This document shows positions 8,271 to 15,859 of a DNA stretch of 64,000 nucleotides, one piece after another. A program made the translations under genes and the position numbers. The DNA comes from Bacillus infantis NRRL B-14911 (lineage in GTDB: Bacteria; Bacillota; Bacilli; Bacillales; Cytobacillaceae), in assembly GCF_000473245.1 (NCBI RefSeq), contig NC_022524.1, positions 2,070,501-2,134,500 of the forward strand. The letters are read 5' to 3'. Each line of letters begins with the position of its first letter. Position 1 is the first letter of the stretch. Under the pieces are notes generated by a model. It was not told the origin of the DNA. It saw nothing but the letters and a program-made list of their open reading frames with translations, and searched no databases.

Positions 8271-9541
8271 TTGGAACAATTAAGAGAGAGAGCAGATTAT
8301 TTGGATAGCCAGGATCCGCTCCGCAAATTTGCAGAAGAATTTTACATAAAAGAAAATATGATTTATCTGGATGGCAATTCACTCGGGCTTTTATCGGCAA
8401 GGGCAGAACAAACACTCTTCGATATGCTTGATTCATGGAAAAACTTAGGCATAGACGGATGGATGAGCGGGGAGAATCCTTGGTACTATGTATCCGAAAG
8501 ATTGGGACATAGGTCAGCAGCGTTGGTTGGAGGAGAGCCTGAAGAAGTAATTGCAACCGCTTCCACTACAACGAATTTGCACCAGCTTGCCGCAACCTTT
8601 TTCAAACCGGAAGGCAAGCGGACCAAAATATTGGCCGACGAATTGAATTTTCCATCAGATATTTATGCTTTGCAGTCGCAGCTCCAATTGAAGGGTCTGC
8701 CGCCTGAAGAGCATCTCGTCCAGGTAAAGAGCAGGGATGGCAGAACAATCACCGAGGAAGATATCATAGAGGCGATGACGGATGAGATCTGCCTGATCAT
8801 CCTTCCTACTGTTTTATATAGAAGCGGACAGCTTCTGGATATAGAACGGCTGACAAAGGAAGCCCATAAGAGGGGCATCCTTATCGGCTTTGATGCGTGC
8901 CACTCTGCCGGGCGGTTCCGCACCATTTTTCAGAATGGGGCACTGATTTTGCTTATTGGTGCAGCTATAAATATATGAACAGCGGGCCTGGGGGAATCGG
9001 AGGCCTTTATGTGAATAAAAAGCATTTTGGCAAAATGCCGGGCTTATCCGGCTGGTTCGGATCGGATAAAAGCCTACAGTTCGATATGGAGCATACTTTC
9101 ACACCAGCTCATAATGCAGGCGCTTTTCAAATTGGGACGCCTCATATTTTAAGTGCCGCTCCGCTATTAGGCTCGCTCGATATGTTTGAGGAAGCCGGCA
9201 TCGATAGAATCAGAGAGAAATCCTTGAAAGCTACCGGCTACCTGATAGAATTGGCAGAAACTTATCTGTCCGGTTATGGGCTTACAATCGGAACGCCGAG
9301 AGAAGATATGCGGCGGGGAGGGCATGTTGCTCTTGAGCATCATGATGCCGCAAGGATCTGCAAAGCCTTAAAAGAAAAAGGTGTGGTGCCGGACTTCCGT
9401 TCTCCTAATATCATCAGGCTCGCACCGGTAGCCTTTTATACTTCGTACAATGATATCTGGAGGGCTGTGTCGATTCTAAAGGACATCATGGAGAACAGAT
9501 TATACGAAAAATATGAAAACAAGCGAGAAATCATCGCATAA
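8271..9541 (+). pseudogene. kynU: Kynureninase, split by a -1 frameshift
   Basis: Kynureninase is a PLP enzyme that cleaves kynurenine to anthranilate and alanine, or hydroxykynurenine to hydroxyanthranilate and alanine. Together the two frames give a full-length family member of about 423 residues. The first frame (TTG 8271, with AGGGAGG upstream) runs correctly to GFDACHSAG and then becomes nonsense. The other frame resumes with [16 protein letters not shown] and contains the PLP-lysine segment [13 protein letters not shown]. The break is at the GGG of 8910-8912, where one additional base restores the frame. It is either a real inactivating deletion or an error in a G run. kynB and kynA homologues directly follow. 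Confidence 0.88.
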
Positions 9542-9554
9542 GGAGTCATAAAAG

Positions 9555-10178
9555 ATGATCATTGATATTTCAAGGAAGCTTCACAAGGGGATGCCTGTCT
9601 GGCCGGGAGACACAGCGTTTGCCTATGAAGTCAGCTGGCCAAAGGAAGAGAGCGGCTCTGTGAATGTCGGGAAGCTGACCATGAGCATACACACAGGTAC
9701 TCATGTGGATTCCCCTTTCCATTTTGACTCAGAAGGGAATCGAATGACCGATATACCGCTTGAAGTATATATAGGAAAAGCGTTAGTTGCCGATCTTGCA
9801 GGCGCAGCCAGCATTGGGAAAAAAGAGCTTGAAGGAATTGATCTTCACGGCGCTGAGAGGCTTCTATTAAGGACGGAGTCATGGAAGGATGCCTCTGTAT
9901 TTCCGGAAGAAATCACTTTTTTAAATCCTGATATTGCACCATTTTTGGCTGAAAAAGGCGTCAAGCTTATTGGCATGGATGTGCCTTCTGTTGATAGGCT
10001 GGACAGTAAGGAGCTTCCCGCCCATCATGAGCTCCAGCGATGCGGGATCCATATACTCGAGGGGCTGGATTTAAGTGAAGCAGAGCCGGGGGTCTACGAA
10101 TTGATCGCACTTCCCCTTCCGATTGAATATGCCGATGGAAGCCCGGTGCGCGCAGTCCTCAGAAAATATGCTGATTGA
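9555..10178 (+). CDS. kynB: Kynurenine formamidase (arylformamidase)
   Basis: KynB hydrolyses N-formylkynurenine to kynurenine and formate, the second step of tryptophan breakdown through kynurenine. The 207-residue length is typical of the bacterial metal-dependent cyclase-like family. The signature HTGTHVDSPFHF (about residues 50-61) supplies the zinc ligands. HHELQRCGIHILEGLDL near the C-terminus is also conserved in this family. It starts 13 bp after the kynU reading frame, with AAGGAG upstream, and is followed 15 bp later by the dioxygenase-like gene. It is intact even though kynU is not. Confidence 0.92.
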   Translation: MIIDISRKLHKGMPVWPGDTAFAYEVSWPKEESGSVNVGKLTMSIHTGTHVDSPFHFDSEGNRMTDIPLEVYIGKALVADLAGAASIGKKELEGIDLHGAERLLLRTESWKDASVFPEEITFLNPDIAPFLAEKGVKLIGMDVPSVDRLDSKELPAHHELQRCGIHILEGLDLSEAEPGVYELIALPLPIEYADGSPVRAVLRKYAD

Positions 10179-10193
10179 AATGGGAGTGATACT

Positions 10194-10892
10194 GTGAAAG
10201 AGGAAAGCAAACAGCTGTCTGACTATGAAAAATACATCCGCACACAAGAACTGCTCAGCCTTCAGAAGGAAGAAGAAGAGCTCTGCTGCGAGGATGAGCT
10301 TACTTTTCAGACAGTCCACCAGATTGCGGAGCTGCACTTCAAACTGATCCTTCAATATCTGGACCGGTCATGCAAGAGCATGCAAAAAGGAGATGCCGAA
10401 GGGGCAAGTCTTATGCTTGACCGGATCAATGAGCATCTGCGCCAGCTTCCGCCTGTTTTCGATCTCGTAAAAGCCATCACACCTGCCGATTATCATACGA
10501 TCAGGCTGTTCCTTGGAAGGGGCAGCGGCCAGGACTCGCCGGGATTTAATGCTATTTTAAAAGAAGGACCTAAGCTTTGGGAACCGTTCGAAAGGCTGTT
10601 AAAGAAGGAAAACAGGACTCTGCTCCAGCTTTTAGAAACACCTGACGGCAATCGGACGCTTTATCGGCTTCTAAAGACTCTGCTGACATTTGACGAGTAT
10701 TTCCAGACTTTCCGCCATTCCCACATCCAGCTGGTCAAAAGGATGATCGGCCTGCGGACGAAAAGCCTGAAGGGCATTCCAGCCCAAGCCCTGGAGCGCG
10801 GTGCCAGGCATGAATTTTATCCGCATGCCTGGGATGCTGTCTGCGAGCTGACTGATCTTACAGGATCCAGCTATGATCCTAAGCCTTTATAG
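10194..10892 (+). CDS. Tryptophan 2,3-dioxygenase superfamily protein (divergent KynA)
   Basis: Family members use heme to insert O2 into the indole ring and form N-formylkynurenine. The 232-residue all-helical protein shows the family outline. YEKYIRTQELLSLQ stands at the start, a distal HQIAELHFKLI segment matches the substrate-pocket HQxxEL motif, and FRHSHIQLVKRMIG contains the expected proximal heme histidine. It is clearly shorter than the usual ~280 residues. It lacks the glycine-rich GTGGSxG loop that normally follows the heme helix and instead has LRTKSLKG. Position after kynU-kynB supports a role in tryptophan catabolism, but a different indole or aromatic substrate is possible. The start is GTG. 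Confidence 0.75.
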   Translation: MKEESKQLSDYEKYIRTQELLSLQKEEEELCCEDELTFQTVHQIAELHFKLILQYLDRSCKSMQKGDAEGASLMLDRINEHLRQLPPVFDLVKAITPADYHTIRLFLGRGSGQDSPGFNAILKEGPKLWEPFERLLKKENRTLLQLLETPDGNRTLYRLLKTLLTFDEYFQTFRHSHIQLVKRMIGLRTKSLKGIPAQALERGARHEFYPHAWDAVCELTDLTGSSYDPKPL

Positions 10893-10904
10893 ATAGTGAA
10901 AATA

Positions 10905-10940
10905 GGGCTCCTGCAGTTTTGCAGGAGCCCTGGCACTAGT
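10905..10940 (+). terminator. Hairpin ending the kynurenine-type operon
   Basis: A perfect 10-bp GC-rich stem (GGGCTCCTGC at 10905-10914 with GCAGGAGCCC at 10921-10930). The T tract is displaced (AGTTTTTATT), so termination may be less efficient than the stem suggests. Confidence 0.65.
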
Positions 10941-10979
10941 TTTTATTGAAAAAGTGAACTGAATAGAGCAGATTCAAAA

Positions 10980-11026
10980 ATACAAAAAAACAAAAAAACA
11001 AGACCGGCTAAAAACAGCGGTCTTGT
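10980..11026 (-). terminator. Terminator-like hairpin facing left
   Basis: ACAAGACCG (10998-11006) pairs with CGGTCTTGT (11018-11026). On the minus strand the stem is followed by TTTTTTTG repeats, while on the plus strand there is only TTTAA. There is no obvious minus-strand gene to its right that it would serve. Confidence 0.6.
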
Positions 11027-11172
11027 TTAATATATGTATTAGTGTTACAATGAAGAGCGGTCTAAAAAAGCCATTTGAAAATATATATTATTATCTAATT
11101 AAATAGTAACACAGAAACACAAGTGGTGTCAACTAAAAACGGCCGTAATTTTTTCCGGGGAGTGTTTTTTTT

Positions 11173-13494
11173 ATGAGCAAACCAGGCGATAGCAAAGAAA
11201 TGGAACAGCATCGGGTTAAAGAGATCATCGGGATTGCAGACAGCAAGATGCACAAGCTTTTGGGTAAAGGGTCTGCAGCAGGCTCAGATGTGCTTGAACT
11301 CAAAAAAACATTCTGGGAAGATGTTACAGTCAATCTGGATGAGCCGGATGATGTGATTGAGACATTTACGAGCATCAAGCAGCAGGCTGAACTTTTATCT
11401 GAAAGGGAAAGGACCAAAAGCCAGCTTGATCGGCAGCTGAGTACATTGGCAAAAATCAAGAATTCTCCTTATTTCGGAAGGATTGATTTCCATGAGGAAG
11501 GAGAAAAAGAGGAAGATGTCATCTATCTCGGAATATCCTCTCTTATGGATGAAAAAGATGAAAATTTTCTCGTCTATGATTGGCGGGCTCCGATTTCAAG
11601 CATGTATTATGATTATGCTCCCGGCCCCGCCCAATACCAAACGCCAGAAGGAACCATTGAAGGAGAAATGCTGCTGAAGCGGCAGTTCATCATCAGGGGC
11701 GGTAAGATTGAAGGAATGTTTGATACAGGGCTGACGATTGGGGACCAGCTTCTTCAGGAAGTTCTCGGCAATAAGGCGAGCACCCAGATGAAGTCGATTG
11801 TAGCGACCATTCAGAAAGAACAGAATGAGATCATCCGCAATGAAAACAGCAAGGTGCTCATTGTACAGGGTGTTGCCGGAAGCGGGAAAACATCGGCTGC
11901 CCTCCAGCGTGTGGCCTATCTGCTTTACAGGCACAGAGGCACCCTTCAGGCGGACAATATTATGCTGTTTTCTCCGAATTCCCTTTTTAACAGCTATGTT
12001 TCAACCGTCCTTCCTGAACTTGGCGAGGAAAATATGTCACAGGCAACCTATCAGGAGTATATAACGCGAAGCCTGGGCAGGGAGCTTGGTGTAGAAGATC
12101 CTTTTGATCAGCTGGAATCTATCCTTTCAGAAGAAGAGTCTCCTGAAAAAGAGATGAGGAAGAAGGCAATCAGGTTCAAGTCTGATACCGGATTTGTTGA
12201 AATGATTAATGCATATGCCGGGAAGCTCTCGGAGGAAGGGCTGCAATTTGAAGACCTGCGCTTCCGCGGCGAGACTCTTTTTTCCCATGAAGAGATCAGC
12301 CAGTATTTTTACTCACTGGATAAATCCATCTCCATCCCAAACCGGATGCAGCTGACTAAGGACTGGCTGCTGCAGGAGCTCCGGAAAATCCAAAAAGCAG
12401 AGCGAAAAAAAGAATGGGTGGAAGAGGAAATTCAGCTTCTCGATAAAGTGGATTATCTGGAAGCCTTTAAAAAAGCACAGCAGAAGCAAAATAAAAACGG
12501 AGAGAATTTCGATGAGTTTGAGCAAGAGCAGAAGTTCCTCGAGAACATGGTTGTCAACAAAAGGTTCAAAGGGCTGAAAAGCAGGGTGAAGAACTTAAAG
12601 TTCCTTGATGTATTTGCCACTTATGAGCAGCTCTTCTGTAAAGATCATGTATTGGGTGATTCCCTCTATCCGGAAAACTGGGATGCTGTATGCAAGATTA
12701 CTGCAGCAAATCTGAGCAAGGAAAAAATCCCTTATGAAGATGCCACTCCATATTTATATTTGCAGCATCTCCTGGAGGGGAGAAAGCAGGATACAGGCAT
12801 CAGGCATGTGTTCATTGATGAAGCACAGGATTATTCTCCTTTCCAGTTTGCTTATATCAAAGAGCTGTTTCCCTACAGCAGGCTCACTCTTTTGGGCGAT
12901 GTGAACCAGGCGGTGTATACTCATTCCATCGGTGCTACGACGCTGTACCATGGCCATGAGGAAGAAGCGAAGACCATCGTGCTGACAAAAAGCTACCGCT
13001 CTTCCAGGCCAATTGTAGAATTTACAAGATCTTTTATCAGCGGCGGGGATCTTGTTGAGCCATTCAATCGGGAAGGCAGGCTTCCTGCTGTAATATTTGA
13101 AGAAGACAGGGAAGCTCTTCATGCTAAGATTGCTGAAACAGTGAATAGGCAGCTGAAAGAGGCTCATAAATCAATCAGCATTATCTGCAGAACGGCAAAA
13201 GAGAGCAAGGAAGCGTTTGAAGGCTTGAAGGAACTGCTGCCGGATGTGCGGCTGATCGAAAAGGGAACCCTCTCCTATGAAAAAGGCGTCACCATCATTC
13301 CGGCTTATTTGGCAAAAGGCATCGAGTTTGACACTGTCATTATTTATGATGCGTCTGCCTATGATCATGAAAGTGACCGGACCATTTTTTATACTGCCTG
13401 CACAAGGGCCATGCATGAGCTTGATATTCTATATACAGGCAGGAAAAATGATTTTATCCTTGAAGTGGACCCAAAACTGTATACGACTAAGTAA
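11173..13494 (+). CDS. helD: RNA polymerase recycling motor HelD (UvrD-like ATPase)
   Basis: HelD binds stalled RNA polymerase, reaches into its channels and uses ATP to release nucleic acid. The 773-residue length equals that of B. subtilis HelD. The first ~90 residues form the long antiparallel coiled-coil arm. The Walker A motif GVAGSGKT is near residues 233-240. Walker B is HVFIDEAQDYSP, followed by GDVNQAVY and a C-terminal helicase domain ending with FYTACTRAMHELDI. A central all-alpha insertion (about 300-480) fits the HelD clamp-opening arm. It is a single-gene unit with GGGGAGTG before the ATG and a terminator behind it. Confidence 0.92.
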   Translation: MSKPGDSKEMEQHRVKEIIGIADSKMHKLLGKGSAAGSDVLELKKTFWEDVTVNLDEPDDVIETFTSIKQQAELLSERERTKSQLDRQLSTLAKIKNSPYFGRIDFHEEGEKEEDVIYLGISSLMDEKDENFLVYDWRAPISSMYYDYAPGPAQYQTPEGTIEGEMLLKRQFIIRGGKIEGMFDTGLTIGDQLLQEVLGNKASTQMKSIVATIQKEQNEIIRNENSKVLIVQGVAGSGKTSAALQRVAYLLYRHRGTLQADNIMLFSPNSLFNSYVSTVLPELGEENMSQATYQEYITRSLGRELGVEDPFDQLESILSEEESPEKEMRKKAIRFKSDTGFVEMINAYAGKLSEEGLQFEDLRFRGETLFSHEEISQYFYSLDKSISIPNRMQLTKDWLLQELRKIQKAERKKEWVEEEIQLLDKVDYLEAFKKAQQKQNKNGENFDEFEQEQKFLENMVVNKRFKGLKSRVKNLKFLDVFATYEQLFCKDHVLGDSLYPENWDAVCKITAANLSKEKIPYEDATPYLYLQHLLEGRKQDTGIRHVFIDEAQDYSPFQFAYIKELFPYSRLTLLGDVNQAVYTHSIGATTLYHGHEEEAKTIVLTKSYRSSRPIVEFTRSFISGGDLVEPFNREGRLPAVIFEEDREALHAKIAETVNRQLKEAHKSISIICRTAKESKEAFEGLKELLPDVRLIEKGTLSYEKGVTIIPAYLAKGIEFDTVIIYDASAYDHESDRTIFYTACTRAMHELDILYTGRKNDFILEVDPKLYTTK

Positions 13495-13503
13495 CTTCTT
13501 AAT

Positions 13504-13533
13504 GGCATTGAGCGCAAACTCAATGCCTTTTTC
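13504..13533 (+). terminator. Terminator of helD
   Basis: GGCATTGAG (13504-13512) pairs perfectly with CTCAATGCC (13519-13527), followed by TTTTT. Confidence 0.9.
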
Positions 13534-13556
13534 CATGTTTTGCTCAGTAAAAAGAG

Positions 13557-13581
13557 GTTTTGGACGTTTCCATTAGGGAAA
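13557..13581 (+). promoter_or_regulatory. Sigma-B-like promoter
   Basis: GTTTTG (13557-13562) and GGGAAA (13576-13581) are separated by 13 bp. This fits the general-stress consensus GTTTAA-N12-14-GGGTAT with one mismatch in each half. It lies 40 bp upstream of a gene of the general-stress YflT family, which raises its credibility. Confidence 0.6.
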
Positions 13582-13620
13582 AATGCGAAAGAGATGCCGG
13601 AAGGAGAGTGAAGATACATA

Positions 13621-13968
13621 ATGGCTGATTCAAAAGTGGCAGGCGTATTTTCTACTGCAGATGAAATCATCCGGAAAGCAGCGGATGCTTCTTCCGCAGA
13701 AAGCTATATAGTGGTGTGCAGGGAGAGTGAAGAGGCCCACAAGCTGAAAGAGAAAACAGGATTGCAGATTGAAATGGTTAAACATTCACCTTCAAATGAC
13801 GGTCCGGTCTTCCGGAATCTTGCTACAGCGTTTGAACAGGATGGAGAAGATCCCGCTCTTTCCAGTGTTCTTGGGAGGCTTTCAGACCTTGGCCTCTCAG
13901 ACGTGGACGCCCGGGAAGTCCTGGGGTATGCAGAAGATGGGCTGCTTGTACTCTTAAAAACAAACTGA
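13621..13968 (+). CDS. YflT/GSP17M-type general stress protein
   Basis: This 115-residue cytosolic protein fits the general stress protein 17M-like domain (YflT family). The N-terminus is a short mixed alpha/beta fold (SYIVVCRESEEAHKLKEKTGLQIEMV). The C-terminus has the family pattern LSDLGLSDVDAREVLGYAEDGLLVLLKT, a helix followed by a final hydrophobic strand. Members are sigma-B dependent and of unknown biochemical function. A sigma-B-like promoter lies just upstream, and AAGGAGAG precedes the ATG. The neighbouring 63-residue gene is probably in the same transcript. Confidence 0.78.
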   Translation: MADSKVAGVFSTADEIIRKAADASSAESYIVVCRESEEAHKLKEKTGLQIEMVKHSPSNDGPVFRNLATAFEQDGEDPALSSVLGRLSDLGLSDVDAREVLGYAEDGLLVLLKTN

Positions 13969-14037
13969 TCTATCGCGGTTTGGAGACCTTCCTTCCGGTG
14001 AAGGCAATCATATAGAATAAAAGAGGAGATGTTAGCA

Positions 14038-14229
14038 ATGGAAAATTTTAAAATTGTTTACACATTTGAGAAAGGCCTGGAGGTCATTGAGGAGATTGAG
14101 GCCGAAAGCCGCTCTGAAGTTATTGGAAGGATCAAGGACCTTGAAGGATTTATTGAGTTTACCGACAAAGAGGAAAATTACCACCGTTTCAGCTTTGATG
14201 ATGTAAAATTGGTTTCTATCAGGAAATAA
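14038..14229 (+). CDS. Small protein of unknown function (63 residues)
   Basis: I do not recognise a family. The protein is small, acidic and without membrane segments. Its pattern is strand (FKIVYTF), helix (VIEEIEAESRSEVIGRIKDL), strand (FIEFTD) and a final strand pair (HRFSFDDVKLVSI). This is compatible with a compact alpha/beta domain. ATG 14038 is chosen over ATG 14029 because the GAGGAG site ends right at the latter and is spaced nine bases from the former. It lies 69 bp after the YflT-type gene and ends at a shared bidirectional terminator. Confidence 0.7.
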   Translation: MENFKIVYTFEKGLEVIEEIEAESRSEVIGRIKDLEGFIEFTDKEENYHRFSFDDVKLVSIRK

Positions 14230-14231
14230 AG

Positions 14232-14256
14232 AAAAGGCGCTGAGAAGCGCCTTTTC
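14232..14256. terminator. Bidirectional terminator
   Basis: AAAAGGCGC (14232-14240) pairs with GCGCCTTTT (14247-14255). It has an A tract on one side and a T tract on the other, so it can stop the plus-strand small gene and the minus-strand dipeptidase gene, which converge here. Confidence 0.88.
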
Positions 14257-14264
14257 CTATGGTC

Positions 14265-15641
14265 TCAAAACCTTTCTTCCGCCAGGTCAGCCCAGTAATG
14301 GCAGAGGGTCTGCATGCCTTTATCAAAGTTCTCAAGATGAAAGTGCTCATTGGGAGCATGGAAATTTTCTTCCGGCAGACCGAAGCCCATCAGGACGACG
14401 GGCAGACCCAGCAGCTGGTCGAAAACGGAAACGATCGGAATCGATCCCCCTCCGCGGGTGAACACCGCCGGCACACCGTATACTTTTTCATAAGCTTTTC
14501 CGGCAGTCTGGATGGCCGGGTGGTCAAATGGAGTAACATAAGGCGCTCCTTTGTCAAATAAGGAAACGCTCAGTTCTACACCAGGAGGAGTATGCTTTTT
14601 GATATGTTCCTCGAGCAGGCGGGCGATTTCATCTGGGTCCTGGTTGGGGACAAGGCGGCAGGTGATTTTGGCTGATGCCCGGGAAGGGATGACCGTTTTG
14701 ATCCCTTCACCCTGGAAGCCTCCGCCGATTCCATTGACTTCCAAAGTCGGCCTGACCCAAAGCCTCTCAACAGTTGAGTACCCCGATTCCCCAAACAGCT
14801 CCTTTACGCCGGCTTGTGATTTAAAGCTGTCATCCTCTAAGCCAAGTGCATCATAAGCCTCTTTTTCCTGCTCGGTCAATGTTTCCACCTGATCATAGAA
14901 GCCGTCGACCAATATTTTACCGTCAAAATCATGAAAGGAAGACACAATTTTAGCCAAGGCATGTATCGGATTTTGCACCGCTCCTCCATATAAACCTGAA
15001 TGCAGATCAGCATTTGCTCCTTTCAAGTCAATCTGCAGCCCGCAGAGCCCCCTTAGTCCATAGCATATGGAGGGCCTGCCTTTTTCCATCATGCTGGTAT
15101 CCGAAATCACCGCTGCATCTGCAGAAAGGAGCTCTCTATGCTCCTCAGCGAATTTTGGCAGATTCGGACTCCCGATTTCCTCTTCACCTTCTATGCAAAA
15201 CTTGAAATTGACAGGTGCATTTCCAGTCACCTTCAACAGTGCTTCAAAAGCTTTTATATGCATGAAGACCTGTCCTTTATCATCGCTCGCTCCCCTGGCA
15301 AAGATTTTCTCATCCCTGATTTCGGGATCGAAAGGCGCACTCTCCCAGAGCTCAAGCGGATCGGCCGGCTGGACATCATAATGGCCATATATCAGGACAG
15401 TCGGTCTGCTTTCATCCCTTATATAGTCTCCGTATACAACCGGATGGCGGGAAGTATCATAGATATTGACATTCTCAGCACCTGCTTTTTCAAGCGCTTT
15501 CGCCGTCCATTCTGCTGCCTTTCTGACATCTTCCTTATGATCAGGCAGGGCGCTGATGCTTGGAATCGATAAAAACTCCGTCAGCTCCTGCAGGTGGGTG
15601 TCGCGTTCTTTTATCAAATAATCGAATACATTGTTTAGCAT
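14265..15641 (-). CDS. M20-family dipeptidase
   Basis: This 458-residue cytosolic zinc peptidase of the M20 (ArgE/DapE/carnosinase-like) family would hydrolyse di- or short peptides. The metal signature GHYDVQPAD (about residues 84-92) provides a zinc ligand. The bridging Asp lies in ARGASDDKGQ, the catalytic base is in IEGEEEIGS, and a distal His lies in EENFHAPNEH. A dimerisation domain (ADLHSGLYGG region) interrupts the catalytic domain as usual. No signal peptide is present. The transcript ends at the bidirectional terminator it shares with the gene to its left. Confidence 0.9.
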   Translation of the reverse strand: MLNNVFDYLIKERDTHLQELTEFLSIPSISALPDHKEDVRKAAEWTAKALEKAGAENVNIYDTSRHPVVYGDYIRDESRPTVLIYGHYDVQPADPLELWESAPFDPEIRDEKIFARGASDDKGQVFMHIKAFEALLKVTGNAPVNFKFCIEGEEEIGSPNLPKFAEEHRELLSADAAVISDTSMMEKGRPSICYGLRGLCGLQIDLKGANADLHSGLYGGAVQNPIHALAKIVSSFHDFDGKILVDGFYDQVETLTEQEKEAYDALGLEDDSFKSQAGVKELFGESGYSTVERLWVRPTLEVNGIGGGFQGEGIKTVIPSRASAKITCRLVPNQDPDEIARLLEEHIKKHTPPGVELSVSLFDKGAPYVTPFDHPAIQTAGKAYEKVYGVPAVFTRGGGSIPIVSVFDQLLGLPVVLMGFGLPEENFHAPNEHFHLENFDKGMQTLCHYWADLAEERF

Positions 15642-15791
15642 AGCAGCCTCCTATTTCTCTGTACGGGCTGGGTATATTCCCGCAGCCGGCAGAGCCTTCG
15701 CAAATAAATACTTTATATTCTCCATAGCGGTTAAGAAAACCTCCCTCTTGCAAAAATTCTGTCAATTTTTTAAAAAATAGTTTTAAAAAGG

Positions 15792-15823
15792 ATTCATTTG
15801 GTGTAATATTACACCAAATGAAT
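15792..15823. promoter_or_regulatory. Perfect 32-bp palindrome (operator candidate)
   Basis: The sixteen bases ATTCATTTGGTGTAAT are followed directly by their exact reverse complement. The core is GTGTAATATTACAC. No T tract follows, so it is not a terminator. It sits 36 bp upstream of the large membrane protein start and 150 bp from the divergent dipeptidase. A regulator binding as a dimer is the simplest explanation, and I cannot name the regulator. Confidence 0.75.
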
Positions 15824-15859
15824 ATGATGGAATTTTAATCCACAGAAGGGGGCATATCC

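Noticed and set aside
8897-8978. Programmed frameshift in kynU
   Set aside because: There is no slippery heptamer with a downstream structure, and kynureninases are not known to use frameshifting. A deletion or read error in the G run is simpler.
15792-15823. Palindrome as a terminator of the dipeptidase or an upstream gene
   Set aside because: No T tract follows on either strand, and neither neighbouring gene ends there; both start on either side of it.
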